This document shows positions 44,950 through 56,584 of a stretch of DNA of 64,000 nucleotides, one piece after another. The position numbers and the translations under genes were made by a program. Numbering within the stretch: the first letter of the stretch is position 1; every line of letters starts with the position of its first letter. The stretch is from Actinomucor elegans (Eukaryota; Mucoromycota; Mucoromycetes; Mucorales; Mucoraceae), in contig JAMSLZ010000005.1 of NCBI GenBank assembly GCA_026027325.1, forward strand, positions 2,108,001 through 2,172,000. Direction: 5' to 3'. The notes below the pieces were generated by a model that had not been told where the DNA came from, made no database searches, and worked only from the letters and a program-made list of their open reading frames with translations.

Positions 44950-45526
44950 ATGAACGCTGAAAAACTCGCCAAGCTCCAAAACCAAGTCCGTATCGGTGGT
45001 AAGGGTTCTCCCCGTCGTAAGACCAAGAAGACCACCAACAAGGCTTCTTCCGGTGATGACCGTAAGCTCTCTGCTGCCCTCACCAGCTTGAAGGTTCAAC
45101 CTATCACTGGTGTTGATGAAGTCAACATGTTCTTGGATGACGGTAAGGTTATCCACTTCAACAACCCTCGTGGTAAGTAATATATATATATATATATATA
45201 CGTGTTTATGAACTTGGTAATTGATGGGTTTATTCGTAGTCTCTGCTGCTGCCAACGCCAACACCTTTGCCATCCACGGTCGTTCCACCGAGAAGGAATT
45301 GGCTGAACTCATCCCTGGTATCTTGAACCAATTGGGTCCTGACTCCATGGCTGCCCTTAAGAAGCTTGCTGAATCTTTCCAACAAGCTCAAGGTGAGAAC
45401 GCCGCTGGTGCTGATGATGATGAGATCCCTGATTTGGTCGAAAGCTTCGAAAAGGCCGATGTCGAGGACAAGGCTGAGGAGAAGAAGGAAGAGAAGAAGG
45501 AGGAGAAGAAGGAAGCTTCTGCTTAA
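44950..45526 (+). CDS. egd1: nascent polypeptide-associated complex subunit beta (NAC beta / BTF3)
   Basis: Exons 44950-45172 and 45240-45526 give 169 residues. The ribosome-binding N-terminus has the conserved basic motif [12 protein letters not shown]. The NAC domain follows (LQPIxxVDEVNMF-type segment, [26 protein letters not shown]). The tail is acidic and then Lys/Glu-repeated ([13 protein letters not shown]). Beta-NAC pairs with alpha-NAC at the ribosome exit tunnel and guides nascent chains. Codon use is strongly biased to C-ending codons (CTC, ACC, AAG, GGT), unlike neighbouring genes, as expected for very high expression. The intron contains a (TA)n run right after the donor. Confidence 0.96.
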
Positions 45527-47821
45527 ATTCGTTTCTAACTCTTATAAACAAACATGTATATCTGAAATCTGTTTCTTATAAAAAAAATACGACGTTATGA
45601 TTACTTTTCTTACGTTCAATATTGTCTTTTTTTTTTAAATTAAAAAAAAGCTAAAAGAATAGATGTAGAAATGCTCTTTCTTTGAGATAATATTTAAATA
45701 ATAGTTTCTTTTAACGTGTATTTTGTTTAAAAGCCCAGCATGTGGATTAGTGCTTTGATTAAAAAAAAACAGGTTCTTGTAACAGTTTTGATATAGTCCA
45801 ATGACTAGAGCATTTATACAACTATCCCCTCAGTCAAGGATGCACGCAGTGTAAAGAAAAATGGGCTCTACTGACAATCCAATGCAAAAATAGCATCCCA
45901 GCCATTGTAAATATTTGAATTACTGCTTTAAGTAGTAAAATCACGCGTTTTCTAAAACTTAAGCATTTTTGAAATTTAATATTAGACCTCATCAACATAT
46001 ATTAGGTATTCTCATAGCAGTGCTCCACTTTCTATACTGATAATTCGTTGATATGGCACCAGTAATGTGTTTTCAGGAACAGTTTTCAGTTGCTAATAGA
46101 GTGCCCAGTTCGATTTTCTTGATGGTCTCGGTGATTGAATATAATGTCTACCACCACCATTATGATGTACCTGACGAGATTCATCAGATCACAAGATTAT
46201 ATTGAAATTGGTAAAAAAAAATGGCAATATAACTTGGAAAAAACTAAGAGTACACATTGATCACAACATGATTGTTTTAACCAAAGTATACTTGTATATA
46301 TAAGCGCATTCAAAAAGGAAAGAGACGGTCTTAAGACTAGTATGTTTCTGTCTTTTGATACAGTATTTTGCTATGTATTCTTATATGCTCATTATGCCAA
46401 TTGGAAGATATACATATTTTTTCTATATCCTATTATTAATGTAAAGCTCTAATGTGTACCTGTTCTCTTTAAAGGTTAGAATTATTCTCTAAGCATAAAA
46501 TTAAATCAGGGTATGGGCTGTTTCAATTTGCTGCAGTGATTGAAGATCTCAACTCCTAGATGAAATTCGTCAAAACTACCAAGCCCTTATAACTCAATAA
46601 TAACCTGAAATAGAGCTTTAACCCTCAGAAAATAGATAGAACAAAAAACATTTTGCATATAGTTATTAGAGAACGCTAAAGTTTTTTTTTTTTTTTTTTT
46701 TTTTTTCAAACTTTGCATTCAGTTACTTGAGAACTTTATACCTATATAAATCTTGCATTATCTACAGCTTTTATTAACAACACAAAGTTGAATTGAGCAA
46801 CTGTCATACTTTACAATCTACTTTTTTATTCCAATTCGCGAGTTTTCTCAATTAGTGTTAAGCTCTAAACAGTAAGACAGAGTATACAGTAATGTTTACT
46901 ATAGGGTAACTCTGTATATCTACCCATATTGATACAGCTTCTACGTAATATATGTCTTGGCATTATTTTTAAAAAAGAATATTGGACAACCAGCTTGATG
47001 GATTAGCATCATTGAGAGAATAATACAACCCTAAAACACACATAGTTGTATGTGAATAAAGATAGTACATTCACATTAAACATGCTTGCAACTTGCATTA
47101 AACAGACTCGATTAAAATATCTCTGTCTATGATTGTATATATCTCTCATCGACTTTTCTGAATAACCAATATATCAATGATGGAGAGATGAGACTCATTT
47201 GACCAAGGGGAGCTTTTCCACTGGCCAACACGACCACTTCTTCTTTCAACGCAATTCTCGGAAACCTTGGATAAATGTACATATACGTGCTTTCATCTTA
47301 TATGACCAAGTGAGGAGCGGCTTTTGAGTCGCATAATATGATCAACCCAAAGCCTAGCTCTGGGTCCAACAAAAGCGAATTAAATATGATGCATAATCGG
47401 GTGTGACTGTAAGGAAATCGCGACTTTGAGCAATCGAGTTAGCCTTTTCAGGGTCTGAGGGTTGTGAAAGGACCCACTGTTTGATATGGTCATATACTAA
47501 ATAATCATTTTGAAAATATCATCATTTACATGCATATGCTTTTTTATTTTATTTTTGCACTGTATTATAAATCAATTACATGTACAGTTCTAATTACAAA
47601 AGATATTCAAAGAGGTGGGCTACTAAGCCATTAGTATTTATAAAGCTGAACATCTTAATTCTACTTTTTTTTCGTTTTGTATAAAGAGAGGGGAAGTTAT
47701 TGATAACCCTCGAAAGGGTAATTCCATTGTACGGGCAGCATTCGTGGTGTATAGCACTGAGATTGTCAGGCGGTCCAAATTATGTTGAAGAAGCAAATCG
47801 TTATGAGTTTTTAGAGTGTAA
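45527..47821. other. 2.3 kb intergenic region; one decayed coding-like patch
   Basis: No intact gene. A poly-T run lies at about 46680-46706. On the minus strand 47354-47509 an open stretch reads like protein (YLVYDHIKQWVLSQPSD, then RDFLTVTPDYASYLIRF) with no Met, stop at 47354-47356, and further coding-like fragments in other frames down to about 47170; it may be a decayed transposon or gene. The 94-codon frame at 47638-47922 (-) overlaps the Ecl1 gene in another frame and is rejected. Confidence 0.45.
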
Positions 47822-48216
47822 TTATGTATCATCAGCGTAAAGTGATGATTCAGAAGGTGAGCTAGGAGTAAATTGATAGTTGTAGTAATTATAGCTGGTA
47901 TAGTTTGAGGTTGTAGAGGCATGGGTCATGCTGCCAGCAGAAGCAGAGCGACGACGGTCATGAGAAGGTTGGAAAGAATACAAAAATGGAGCAAGAACAG
48001 GCGATGTAGGTGGTGAAACTAATGATGGTGATTTGAAAACTGGTTTAGACTTGGTATGATGATGGCCAATATCACTGTCTTGGAAACGACAAGATTCTGA
48101 GCAGTAGAGCTATTTCATGAAAGCGAGTTAGATATTGTAGATTATAGATGAACCAAGTAACTTACGTTATTGTCAATACAATGACGGTCGCAGATAATAC
48201 ACCAAGAAAGATCCAT
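47822..48216 (-). CDS. Ecl1-family zinc-binding life-span regulator-like protein (112 aa)
   Basis: Exons 48216-48166 and 48109-47822. The N-terminus joins across the intron into MDLSWCIICDRHCIDNNLYC then SESCRFQD, a compact Cys cluster (CxxC ... YCSExC) typical of Ecl1/Ecl2/Ecl3 proteins. The remainder is disordered: SP-rich (SLVSPPTSPVLAP), His-rich and Tyr/Asn/Ser-rich, ending ESSLYADDT. In fission yeast Ecl1 proteins extend chronological life span and respond to nutrient or zinc limitation. Here the assignment rests on the Cys motif and size. The longer open frame in the same region on the same strand is an overlapping shadow. Confidence 0.75.
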
Positions 48217-51186
48217 TTTATGATAATGTGGAGAAAGTAACAATGGAAACTGGATTATAAGCTTTATATATATATTCAGAACCTACTCAAAATTAGTCAT
48301 ACAAAAGAATTGAAACTCCTTGTCTATTACTCATAATACGTAGAAATGGTGGATGATTCACTATCTGATTGGCTCAAGATTGATAATCGATATCTTCGTC
48401 TTTCATTGCTAATATTTCGTCTTTTTATGTTAAAGGATCATGATAAAGTAGATGAATCTAGTATTTGAAATCAACAGTATGACATTTTTTTATGAGTCAG
48501 TACACACATGCACTTTGACGCATCCCATCCTTATTTACCCGGTCGGATGCATTCTTCCTTTCCTTACCATATCTCCTATGGAAGCTTTATTTTGCCGCTA
48601 TCATTGAGGGCTGCAATATATTAATGAATTCATGTTCATTCAGTTTATGTTCTTCAATTAGCTTTTGATTATAGCATTCCTATCTATCATCAGTCGACTT
48701 TTTTCTTCTTTATTTGATACGATAATTAATTTTGGCTTCAGTGGGCTCATCGTCGTGTAACGTCCTCTCTCTCACTGGGTTGTTTCCATTACGTCTAAAA
48801 TGTACAGCCGTAGCTCGAATTTTAAACTTGTATAGGTCAAGACTCATTCTCTAAATTATAATATCAATTTAAACCAAAACATACCCAGCAAAATCTGCAT
48901 TTTTTTTTTTACCCAACAAATTGAAATGGAACTATAAGAATCGCAGACCCAAAAAAAAGGTGCTACTGCAGCCTGAAAAATCATACCACTAAAAGTGATA
49001 CTCTACAAATAAAACTTTTTTGAGCTGTACACGTCCCAGTGAGATCATTTTTCTTTGACGCGTCTTTATTATGCGATAGAAGCTTTTTATAATACTGCTT
49101 TCACCAGTATAAAAGCCGAAAGTCTCTCTTGATATAGTTAGTTCCTCTACAGATGAAACTGCACCGGGCTAAAGGACTTGTAGAATGGCATTTATTATTA
49201 TTAGAGCATGTTTCAAATTGTGCCTTGCGTGGCGGTCAGCTTGTGGTAAACCGAAAGATTTTAATCGAGGCACGTTCTTGCATACCCCTTTACTTATATA
49301 CTGTCCCCAACCTTTCAGGTACCTGTATCAGAATAATGGCAAGTTAAAATTTTGGTATCAGCTCACAATATAATGCAGAATACAGAAACGCAAATTGAGT
49401 CGTCTTTAAATAAAAGCTTTTGTTTTATAGCAGTTATTTTACATATCTATAAGTGAATGCAACTATAGCAGTATTAGCATAAAATGGCGCGAAATGAAGT
49501 CGATTATGCGCAAACTTTGATTGTGGAAATAAACCAAAGTAGGATATAAGGCTGCATGTGGCTTGAAATGTGTTTTGCAGTAGTGAGCAGATATATGGAT
49601 ATTTACAACGGGCCCAAGACATATCATTCTTGCTGCGATTACCTTGAAGGTACGCTAGATACCAAATCGATAGTATTTAATCATTTTAATACTTGATATA
49701 TCGCCAATTTCGATATTAACAAATGCATTTATCTGCAAATACTTGATATTGCATCTTCAGTAGTAAATACTACTTATTTGCGAGTGAAACAGTTTTAGTC
49801 AGAATCTCAAAAAGTATCGCAATATGAGCATGACCATTGCTTTCTCAAAAAAAAAAAAAGACTCCTCAGAGAGCGGCAACTTACTGATATGGGTCATTTG
49901 ATCCAGCAGCTTTCGCAACCATACCAAGAGAATACAAGTAAAGAGATTCTTTACAAGACGCTATATCATGGCATGAATTATCCTGAGCATAGACTACTTT
50001 TAGAAGTGACATTAGGCCAAGGTGGGTCAAGCAATCTCTAAAACATTTGTAATACAAAATATGTATAATTTACAGCTAATTAATAGTTAATACAATATGC
50101 TAATCGCATTTCAATTAAGCAAAGGATCCATTAGATGCAGCAACCTGTGTTAAGCATGGATTGTTGATCGGATGCGATATTTGACCAGGATCTAGCGAGG
50201 AATCTATTAATTATTAGGTCTACTAGTTTTCATGAAAATGCATAATTTGTACTTCCAGTCATTGTTATTCGTATGTTGGCTACTCTTTAACTAGATACAG
50301 CTGCTTATTCTGTAGTTATCAAACGCATTAGTATTGAGCTATATTCTATTGATTATTAGATTTAGTATACATGAAGTGCATGCAATTTACAGCTGCCTCT
50401 AAAATGAGATATACTCATTACACTCTAATAATATAGTGACTCCAGTAGATACAGTGCTTCATTATAAACAATAATAATTTTCGAAAGTGAATTGAAACAA
50501 GACTCAATAACTGAAGAATGTAGAAATGCTGGGATTGGACAATTGCTGGAAAAAAAAAACTCTCTACAGCGTACCTTTATGCCTAATTTTTCAAAAACCA
50601 TACTGTTTTTTAAAGCCTAATGCGACCATTTTTGAGCTGCAAGCAATTAATAGCTTGACTTTCTTCTATCAGACAACATAAATGTGTTTTTTTTAGAATT
50701 TTATTGTAGACTCAATATTCGAAGTATGGCTACACTAATCCCACTACACTCAAAAATACATGTATTATCAAAGATAACTTCAATTGAAAGAAATACCAAC
50801 TGAACTTTATGCCATTATATAAGCCTTTAAATTTCGCTCAACTTTTGTTAATTGGTGTTTTATGTATAGATAATTTATTGTCATGAAAAAATGAGATCAA
50901 AGCTCCAGCTTAGATTTAGCAACTCGGATCTCATTGATTTATAGAAAAAAAAAGGTATTAGTATATGTTTTGAGCTCTCCTAAGGAACAAAGTCGGAGTA
51001 TACACCATACTTCTAAACAGCTTTTAGTAGTACCTTCAAAAGTCGACTACAATATTATTGATGCTACGCCCAGCATCTGATCACAAATGATTTTATCATA
51101 TAATTCCCATTATAGATACTTGAAAGACAAGTGTACTAATCAATATAGTCCATCATTTCCATTCATATCTCAACCTAGTTCAGGTT

Positions 51187-51222
<36 letters not shown>

Positions 51223-51382
51223 GAAACAAAAAAAATAAACAAGTAGATACCTTTATATGGTTATAGCTTATTCCGCTAAATATATTTTTCTTTGAGTCAA
51301 TTGTATTCGAGACATTGATACATCTCTGACATAGTATGTGGTCATACATACATATCTAATTGTTTATTTAATGATAGGTCTA
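48217..51382. other. 3.2 kb intergenic region; coding remnant and dispersed repeats
   Basis: No intact gene. Around 49799-50041 (+) an open stretch without a start reads ERQLTDMGHLIQQLSQPY and YKTLYHGMNYPEHRLLLE, which looks like a protein fragment (see findings). Frames at 49153-49373 and 49434-49622 are unsupported. Dispersed-repeat copies occur at about 50140-50250 and 50330-50460. A poly-T run of 32 lies at about 51190-51221. Confidence 0.5.
50140..50460 (+). repeat. dispersed repeat, long compound copy
   Basis: Core GTTGATCGGATGCGATATTT GACCAGGATC, then GAGGAATCTATTAATTATTA and TTTTCATGAAAATGCATAAT. A second unit at 50330-50460 repeats the downstream half (CTATTGATTATTAGATTTAG, GAAGTGCATGCAATTTACAG) and ends CCAGTAGATACAGTGCTTCA, the upstream motif of the next copy. 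This suggests head-to-tail units. Confidence 0.7.
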
Positions 51383-52879
51383 TTACAATTCTTTCTTATC
51401 CTCCACGACAATGGGCTTATCGGATGTAGGCTTGATACCCAAAGCCTTTAATCTCTCCACCAAACTAGGATGAGAATGGTTCCAAGCAGAATACCAAGGA
51501 TCAACATTAAATCCACCCAGGTTCTTTACACTCAACTTGATCAAAGCGCTGCGAAGAGTAGAAGCATATCCCAATTTGAGAGCATAAGCATCAGCTTCAT
51601 ATTCGTTCTTGCGCTGATAGACATGTTGCAAGAAACCAATGACAGATTCAATGGGTGAGTAAATGAATTGGAATAATAAAAAGCCAATCAATGTAGGCAT
51701 GCTGTTAGTGAATCCAAAGTCTGCATAAAGGCGTTGGTTATGGATGAAGAAGGAGAACAACCAAAAGATGCTCAACAAATAGACTTGGTTCACAGCCAAC
51801 AGTTTGAGTGTATGGCCCATCTTCCAGTGACCCAATTCATGAGCCAAGACAGCGCAAATTTCATCATTGTTGGAATGATCGATCAAAGTATCGTAAAGGA
51901 CAATGTGCTTGTTTTTGCCAAAGCCATAAAAGTAAGCATTGGAATGACCTGAACGCTTGGAGCCATCGATGATGTAGAGTTTCTTCAAGGGGAATTGGAT
52001 GCGTGCAGCCAATTCTTCGATGCGAGTTCTGAGTTCGCCTTCTTCCATAGGTGTTAACTTGTTGAATAAAGGCTGGATGTAAGTAGGATAAACGGTAATG
52101 ATGAACAGTTGGAAAACAATGCTGGCGTAAAAAGAGTTAATATGAGTCTACAGTTTAATATGTATATACTTACACAATCAGCCAGACATAAAAGTAAAAG
52201 TTTTCACCAGTTGACTTGATGATCCACAAGAACGCAGACATGAAAGGAAACATGAGCACAGCCATGATCAACTGTGATTTCAAGAGATCAGCAAAGTACA
52301 ATCCAATGGTTTGATTATTGAATCCATGCTTCTGCTCCACGACAAATGTAGAATAAAGACTGAAGGGCATAGATGTGACAGTGGAAATAAGCGTGAACAA
52401 TGTAAGAAAGACTAATGATTGAAGAATCTAAGCTGTTTTTAGTATGTATACATGTCGAGATCAGCTTTCGCTTACCTCGTATTCAGTACCATAACCTGTG
52501 AACTTGTACAAAACTTGACCAGCAAAGTCCCAAATCTTGTAAAGTGCGTCATAATGAAGCATCAATACAGTTTCAATTTGCTTATAAAGGCCTTCAACAA
52601 AACCAAAGCGGGACTTGTCTAAATTATAGAGCTGGGCCTTCTTGAAATCTTCTTCTGAAACAATATCTGCAATCTCAGCAGGACGATTACGCATCAAGTA
52701 TCGAGTGTACTGACGGTAGCTTTTCATCAGCAAAAAAAAAACAAATGAATACACAAGATTCAATCATGGATTAGATTCACTTACTTCAAGTATTGTTCAA
52801 AAGCATAGACAATACAAGAGAAGCCCAATACAAACTGCTTGTAATCAAGAGTATCCAAATAGGCCAAGATATCAGCCAT
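51383..52879 (-). CDS. ste24: CAAX prenyl protease 1, Ste24/ZMPSTE24 (443 aa)
   Basis: Exons 52879-52785, 52719-52476, 52427-52174 and 52121-51383. The N-terminus MADILAYLDTLDYKQF leads into FEQYLNYRQYTRY as in ZMPSTE24. Several membrane segments follow (ILQSLVFLTLFTLIS, FYFYVWLIVIVFQLFIITVY). The zinc metalloprotease motif HELGHW is near residue 290, with GSKRSGHSNAYFYGFGKNK upstream and the second-site glutamate in RKNEYEADAYAL. The C-terminus WNHSHPSLVERLKAL is conserved. It cleaves the CAAX tripeptide and matures a-factor-like pheromones at the ER/inner nuclear membrane. Length matches yeast Ste24 (453). Confidence 0.96.
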
Positions 52880-54605
52880 TTTAAATCTAATATTTAGCAG
52901 AAAGGAGAGTAAGGAAAAGACGCGTCAATAAGGATTGACGACGAACCATGTTTTGAAATACCGGCATTAGACACGTATTCTTTTGATTGGCCAATGCCAA
53001 TAAGCTAAATAACTCGTTTAGGCTATCCTTTTGCCAGCGGACAGTGACACACTTTAAAGTCATCCAAGTCCAAAAACGAATGCTTGCAAGTCTTTCCTTC
53101 TCGACTTGTTTGTAGATTGAAACAAGTTGACTCCTCTGGAGTTGTTTTCACTGAAACAATTCAACTTAGCACGAGTTTTGTGTGTATCTCTCTCATTCGA
53201 TTTTTGGATATTAAAGAGTTTTTTTTTTTTTTTTTTTTTTTGTATGAAGTTTGGATATTAAAGAGTGGATGCAAAAGTGAATTAATAAATGCACATATAA
53301 CACTGCTCCTTTTTTAATTTTTTTTTAACTAAAGTATCAATACGTGATCCACTGTGTTTTATAATAATTGACAAGTTTTTCTTTTATACAGAAATATAGA
53401 AGAATGTTTTGATGAGCAAACAACATACTGACTTTATTTATTATACTTTTAAGCAAACGGCTCAAATATTATGCCGGTGATTATCCAATTTTCATTGATT
53501 ATCATTGATTTTAAATAAAAATAGGAAAGGACTATAATGAAAAGAGATTGTCGCTACCAAAATCGAGTAATATTGCTTGATACGTTAAATAGTATAAAAG
53601 TCAATGCCAATTTCTTCCAATCCACCGAGTTATTATTGATAAAACGATTTTTTAATCTCTTAAAAATGTAGCCATAGTATAATCAATTATATCTCCAAAA
53701 AAAAAAGATTTGGTCTAAAGAGAGGTCCTTGAGATTTTAAAAAATCAACACACTTTCGGCTCTCTATACTTTTTGGACGATTCTTAGATGATAATACATC
53801 TAATGACTAGCAACATGTTAAGAGTAAATCACCTCTTTTATTCAGTTATTTCAGACATTTGCTGTAAATTATATGCATTTTATGTAATCTAGATCTAATG
53901 GTGGATAGATCTCCCCATTAATCCAGACCTAATGCTATAACTGATCACCAGTACATATTCAGAACAAGCTGATGTATATACATATTAAGATTCTTATTTA
54001 ACTAAATCACATGCCAATGTAGATCTAATGATCAATAGATGCGAGTCAAATGTCGCATCTGATTAATAGCCCATACTCAAATGAAGTGATGCATTTATCA
54101 GAGCCTTTATTTCTCTTTATTTATATCACGCTCATCATTGACTCCGAGGCAATGCCGGTTTATATCTTTCCAAAAGATCCATCTCAGAAAACACGAACAG
54201 CCTAAAGAAGACTAAATTCCATTTAAATCACTACATCGCCATCATTATACTTCAAAACTGTTAAATTAAAAAATGTTTAATACTTCCTTATAGAAAAGCG
54301 AAAATAGTTTCCCCACAACTTGATCAAACAAATCAGTTCAATATATACTTGAAAGCAGTCCACTATGACTGCTTGCTCTTTAAAAAAGGGCGCGCCATTC
54401 TTTTTCTTCTTTTTTGAGGGAAAAGTTCTATGGCAGGAGTCTTGATTTACTCCTGCGGTATGGCAATCAAGACATATCGAGCGCATAATTTTTTGCTTTT
54501 GGGGGTGGTTCGCATTATTTGGCTTCGCTTAAGCCGGTGCCGCCCCTTTTTTTTATATATATATAAAAAAAAAGAAAAAAAAAAGCAGTGCTTTTATTAT
54601 AATGA
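52880..54605. other. intergenic; dispersed-repeat copy
   Basis: No supported gene; frames at 53084-53317 (+) and 54277-54486 (-) lack features. Poly-T run at 53219-53240. A long dispersed-repeat copy in minus orientation spans about 53795-54110. An inverted pair (CAGGAGT ... ACTCCTG) at about 54433-54456 forms a small hairpin. A palindromic (TA)n flanked by T and A runs lies at 54547-54582. Confidence 0.5.
53795..54110 (-). repeat. dispersed repeat, long compound copy
   Basis: Minus-strand reading contains TATTAATCAGATGCGACATT TGACTCGC, CTATTGATCATTAGATCTAC, then another partial unit with GGTGATCAGTTATAGCATTA, CATTAGATCTAG and AAATGCATATAATTTACAGC. As at 50.1-50.5 kb, two partial units run head to tail. 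Confidence 0.7.
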
Positions 54606-56032
54606 TTAAACACCTAAAATTCTGAACTTTTCTTCTGTAGGTACTTGACTAATCACAACTCTTCCGGCATATGAGATGGAAGCAAAAGTCCATGTATCCG
54701 CTGGACTCCAAACGACTTTATACACGCTATCTTCATGCTGATCAAAAGTACATATTAAACCATCCGTAGGTTTAGAACTACAACCAAAACATGTTTAAAA
54801 CTACCGCGTATATATATATATATATATATATTGGATAACTTACGTTCTTCTTTCACTATCTGATTGATTTTCTTCTTCGCTTGACAACTCATCATCCAAA
54901 TAAGAAGCAGATGATACAGAAACCACATTATGCAAGTTCACCAGTGTATCCGAACTCGAGGTTAATAATAGCTGATCTTGTGAAGGATTGAACGCTACAG
55001 ACCATATCCAATGCGTGTGACCTTCTACCTGCATCAGTGGTTTATCTAGTTGTCGTATATCCCACAAATTAACTAGAGCATCATCGCCTCCAGTAGCAAT
55101 ATGGTAGGGTTTGTTGGGATTGTAATCCACTGCTCGGATTAGACTGTTATGATGGCACGGTAATGCAAAGCTGTGTTGACCGGATCGTAAATCCCAGCCT
55201 GATAATGTAGGGCCAACCGCGATGATCTCGTTAGTTTGATGTGGATTCCACACGGCATTTTGCAGTTGTTTGAGTGTATCTTGTGTATCTGCAAATGTGG
55301 ATGATGTATCAATTGTCAAAGAAGTCTAGGCAATGAGCATATAAGAGTGGTGCGTGTTATTCTTAAAAAAAGAAAAAGAAACAAGATTTACCTGGCAAGA
55401 ACCGTTATCCAATGAAGACAAGTAGATCTTGTTTGAGTCCATGGATATAATCCGTTGATTAGCACTCTCTGGATCCCATAGTAACCTATATGCCAGTTAG
55501 AAACACAAGCTACTTGTCTTTTTACCAGGATATATCGTACTTTTTGATTCCTTCTTGTTCTAATGTTAATACCGGTTCCAAGCTACTGCTTCCTTCTTGA
55601 GCTATAGTATCATCTATCTCTGGTTTTCGCCATAATGTAGCTTTTCTATTGATTGGATTCCCCGAAACTAGCCTATCGTAAGTGAAAATAGACGTGATAT
55701 ACTGGCAAGTTGAGCTGTACCTGGACTATGGCTTGTAAATAGCAAATTCTCATCTGTTGGACACGAGATAATATCCCACACTTCTTCTGGATGACGATAC
55801 ATGGTGGGTGAAATGGCCATATTATCTTCATCAAAAGTCAATAAGCAAACGATGTTGTCTTTGGTACCAACTGTGCCAGCGAGGAATTGACTTTGTTCAG
55901 TATTACTAGTTACTGCTGTCAAGCATCTAGCCTTTTTTTTTCATGTTACTGTCAATAAAAGAATCCCTCAATACATTGTTATGATGAGCTTACTGGATGT
56001 CGAAGTCCAAACACACAGGAATTTTCTGTCAT
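54606..56032 (-). CDS. eipr1: WD40 protein EIPR1/TSSC1-like (EARP/GARP-interacting), 374 aa
   Basis: Six exons (56032-55994, 55931-55721, 55667-55541, 55485-55392, 55325-54844, 54777-54606) sum to 375 codons. Landmarks align in order with human TSSC1/EIPR1: FGLRHPARCLTAV, EEVWDIISCP, ATLWRKPE, NAVWNPHQTNEI, LSGWDLRSGQ, DYNPNKPYHIATGGDDALV, HTHWIWSVAFNPSQDQLLLT and DQHEDSVYKVVWS. The protein forms a seven-bladed propeller that binds the EARP/GARP tethering complex and helps endosomal recycling and dense-core vesicle formation in animals. Length is close to the human 387. The intron before the last exon contains (TA)n. It is divergent from ipk1. Confidence 0.92.
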
Positions 56033-56584
56033 TCGAGTAAACGATGGAATACAATATTAACTCTCTTTCAATGTGCTTTTACGCGCTCAAGACCCAGTCA
56101 CGAAGCGCATCCTTTATTCTAAGCATAAACGAGGCTTGGGATGTCAAATACACTATTATATAACATAATAATCGATTGTAATGCATAGTATGTCTTGGTA
56201 AAATATTATCTAAAGCATAAGAAAAGTGGATATCATGTTAGGCCATCATTGTAAACTTTCTTCCTGTTTCAATATAGCATCTATTTTTTGCAGGATTCCA
56301 ATTTCAGTCCAAGTTCTTTTTTTTTCGACTGGCCTCATTTTTTAACCTTCAAAAGGTCATGTTAGAGGCATACTTTTTAATACTATCCCTACATTTATTT
56401 TACGATTTACACATATATAAAAAAAGCTGATCTATTAGCAGAAAGCCGAAATACACATCTAAATTAAAAATATTGACAACAAAATATTTTTGGTCCCTAC
56501 TCTACAACCAATCAAAATTTACGAATTCATTCAAACTCTTAACATTTGGGCTTCATGTTTTTTTTTCTTTTCTGCTAAAAAATC
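56033..56584. promoter_or_regulatory. divergent promoter region between eipr1 (-) and ipk1 (+)
   Basis: 552 bp separating two start codons on opposite strands, so both promoters lie here. It is AT-rich, with TATATAA-like sequence at about 56414-56420 and a T-rich tract near 56316-56344. No repeat or extra gene is seen. Confidence 0.6.

Noticed and set aside
47638..47922. 94-codon minus-strand frame
   Set aside because: It overlaps the Ecl1-like gene in a different frame; the Ecl1 frame has the Cys motif and a clean intron.
54277..54486. 69-codon minus-strand frame MRSICLDCHTAG
   Set aside because: Contains a hairpin and a Lys run from poly-A/T; no domain and no conserved layout.
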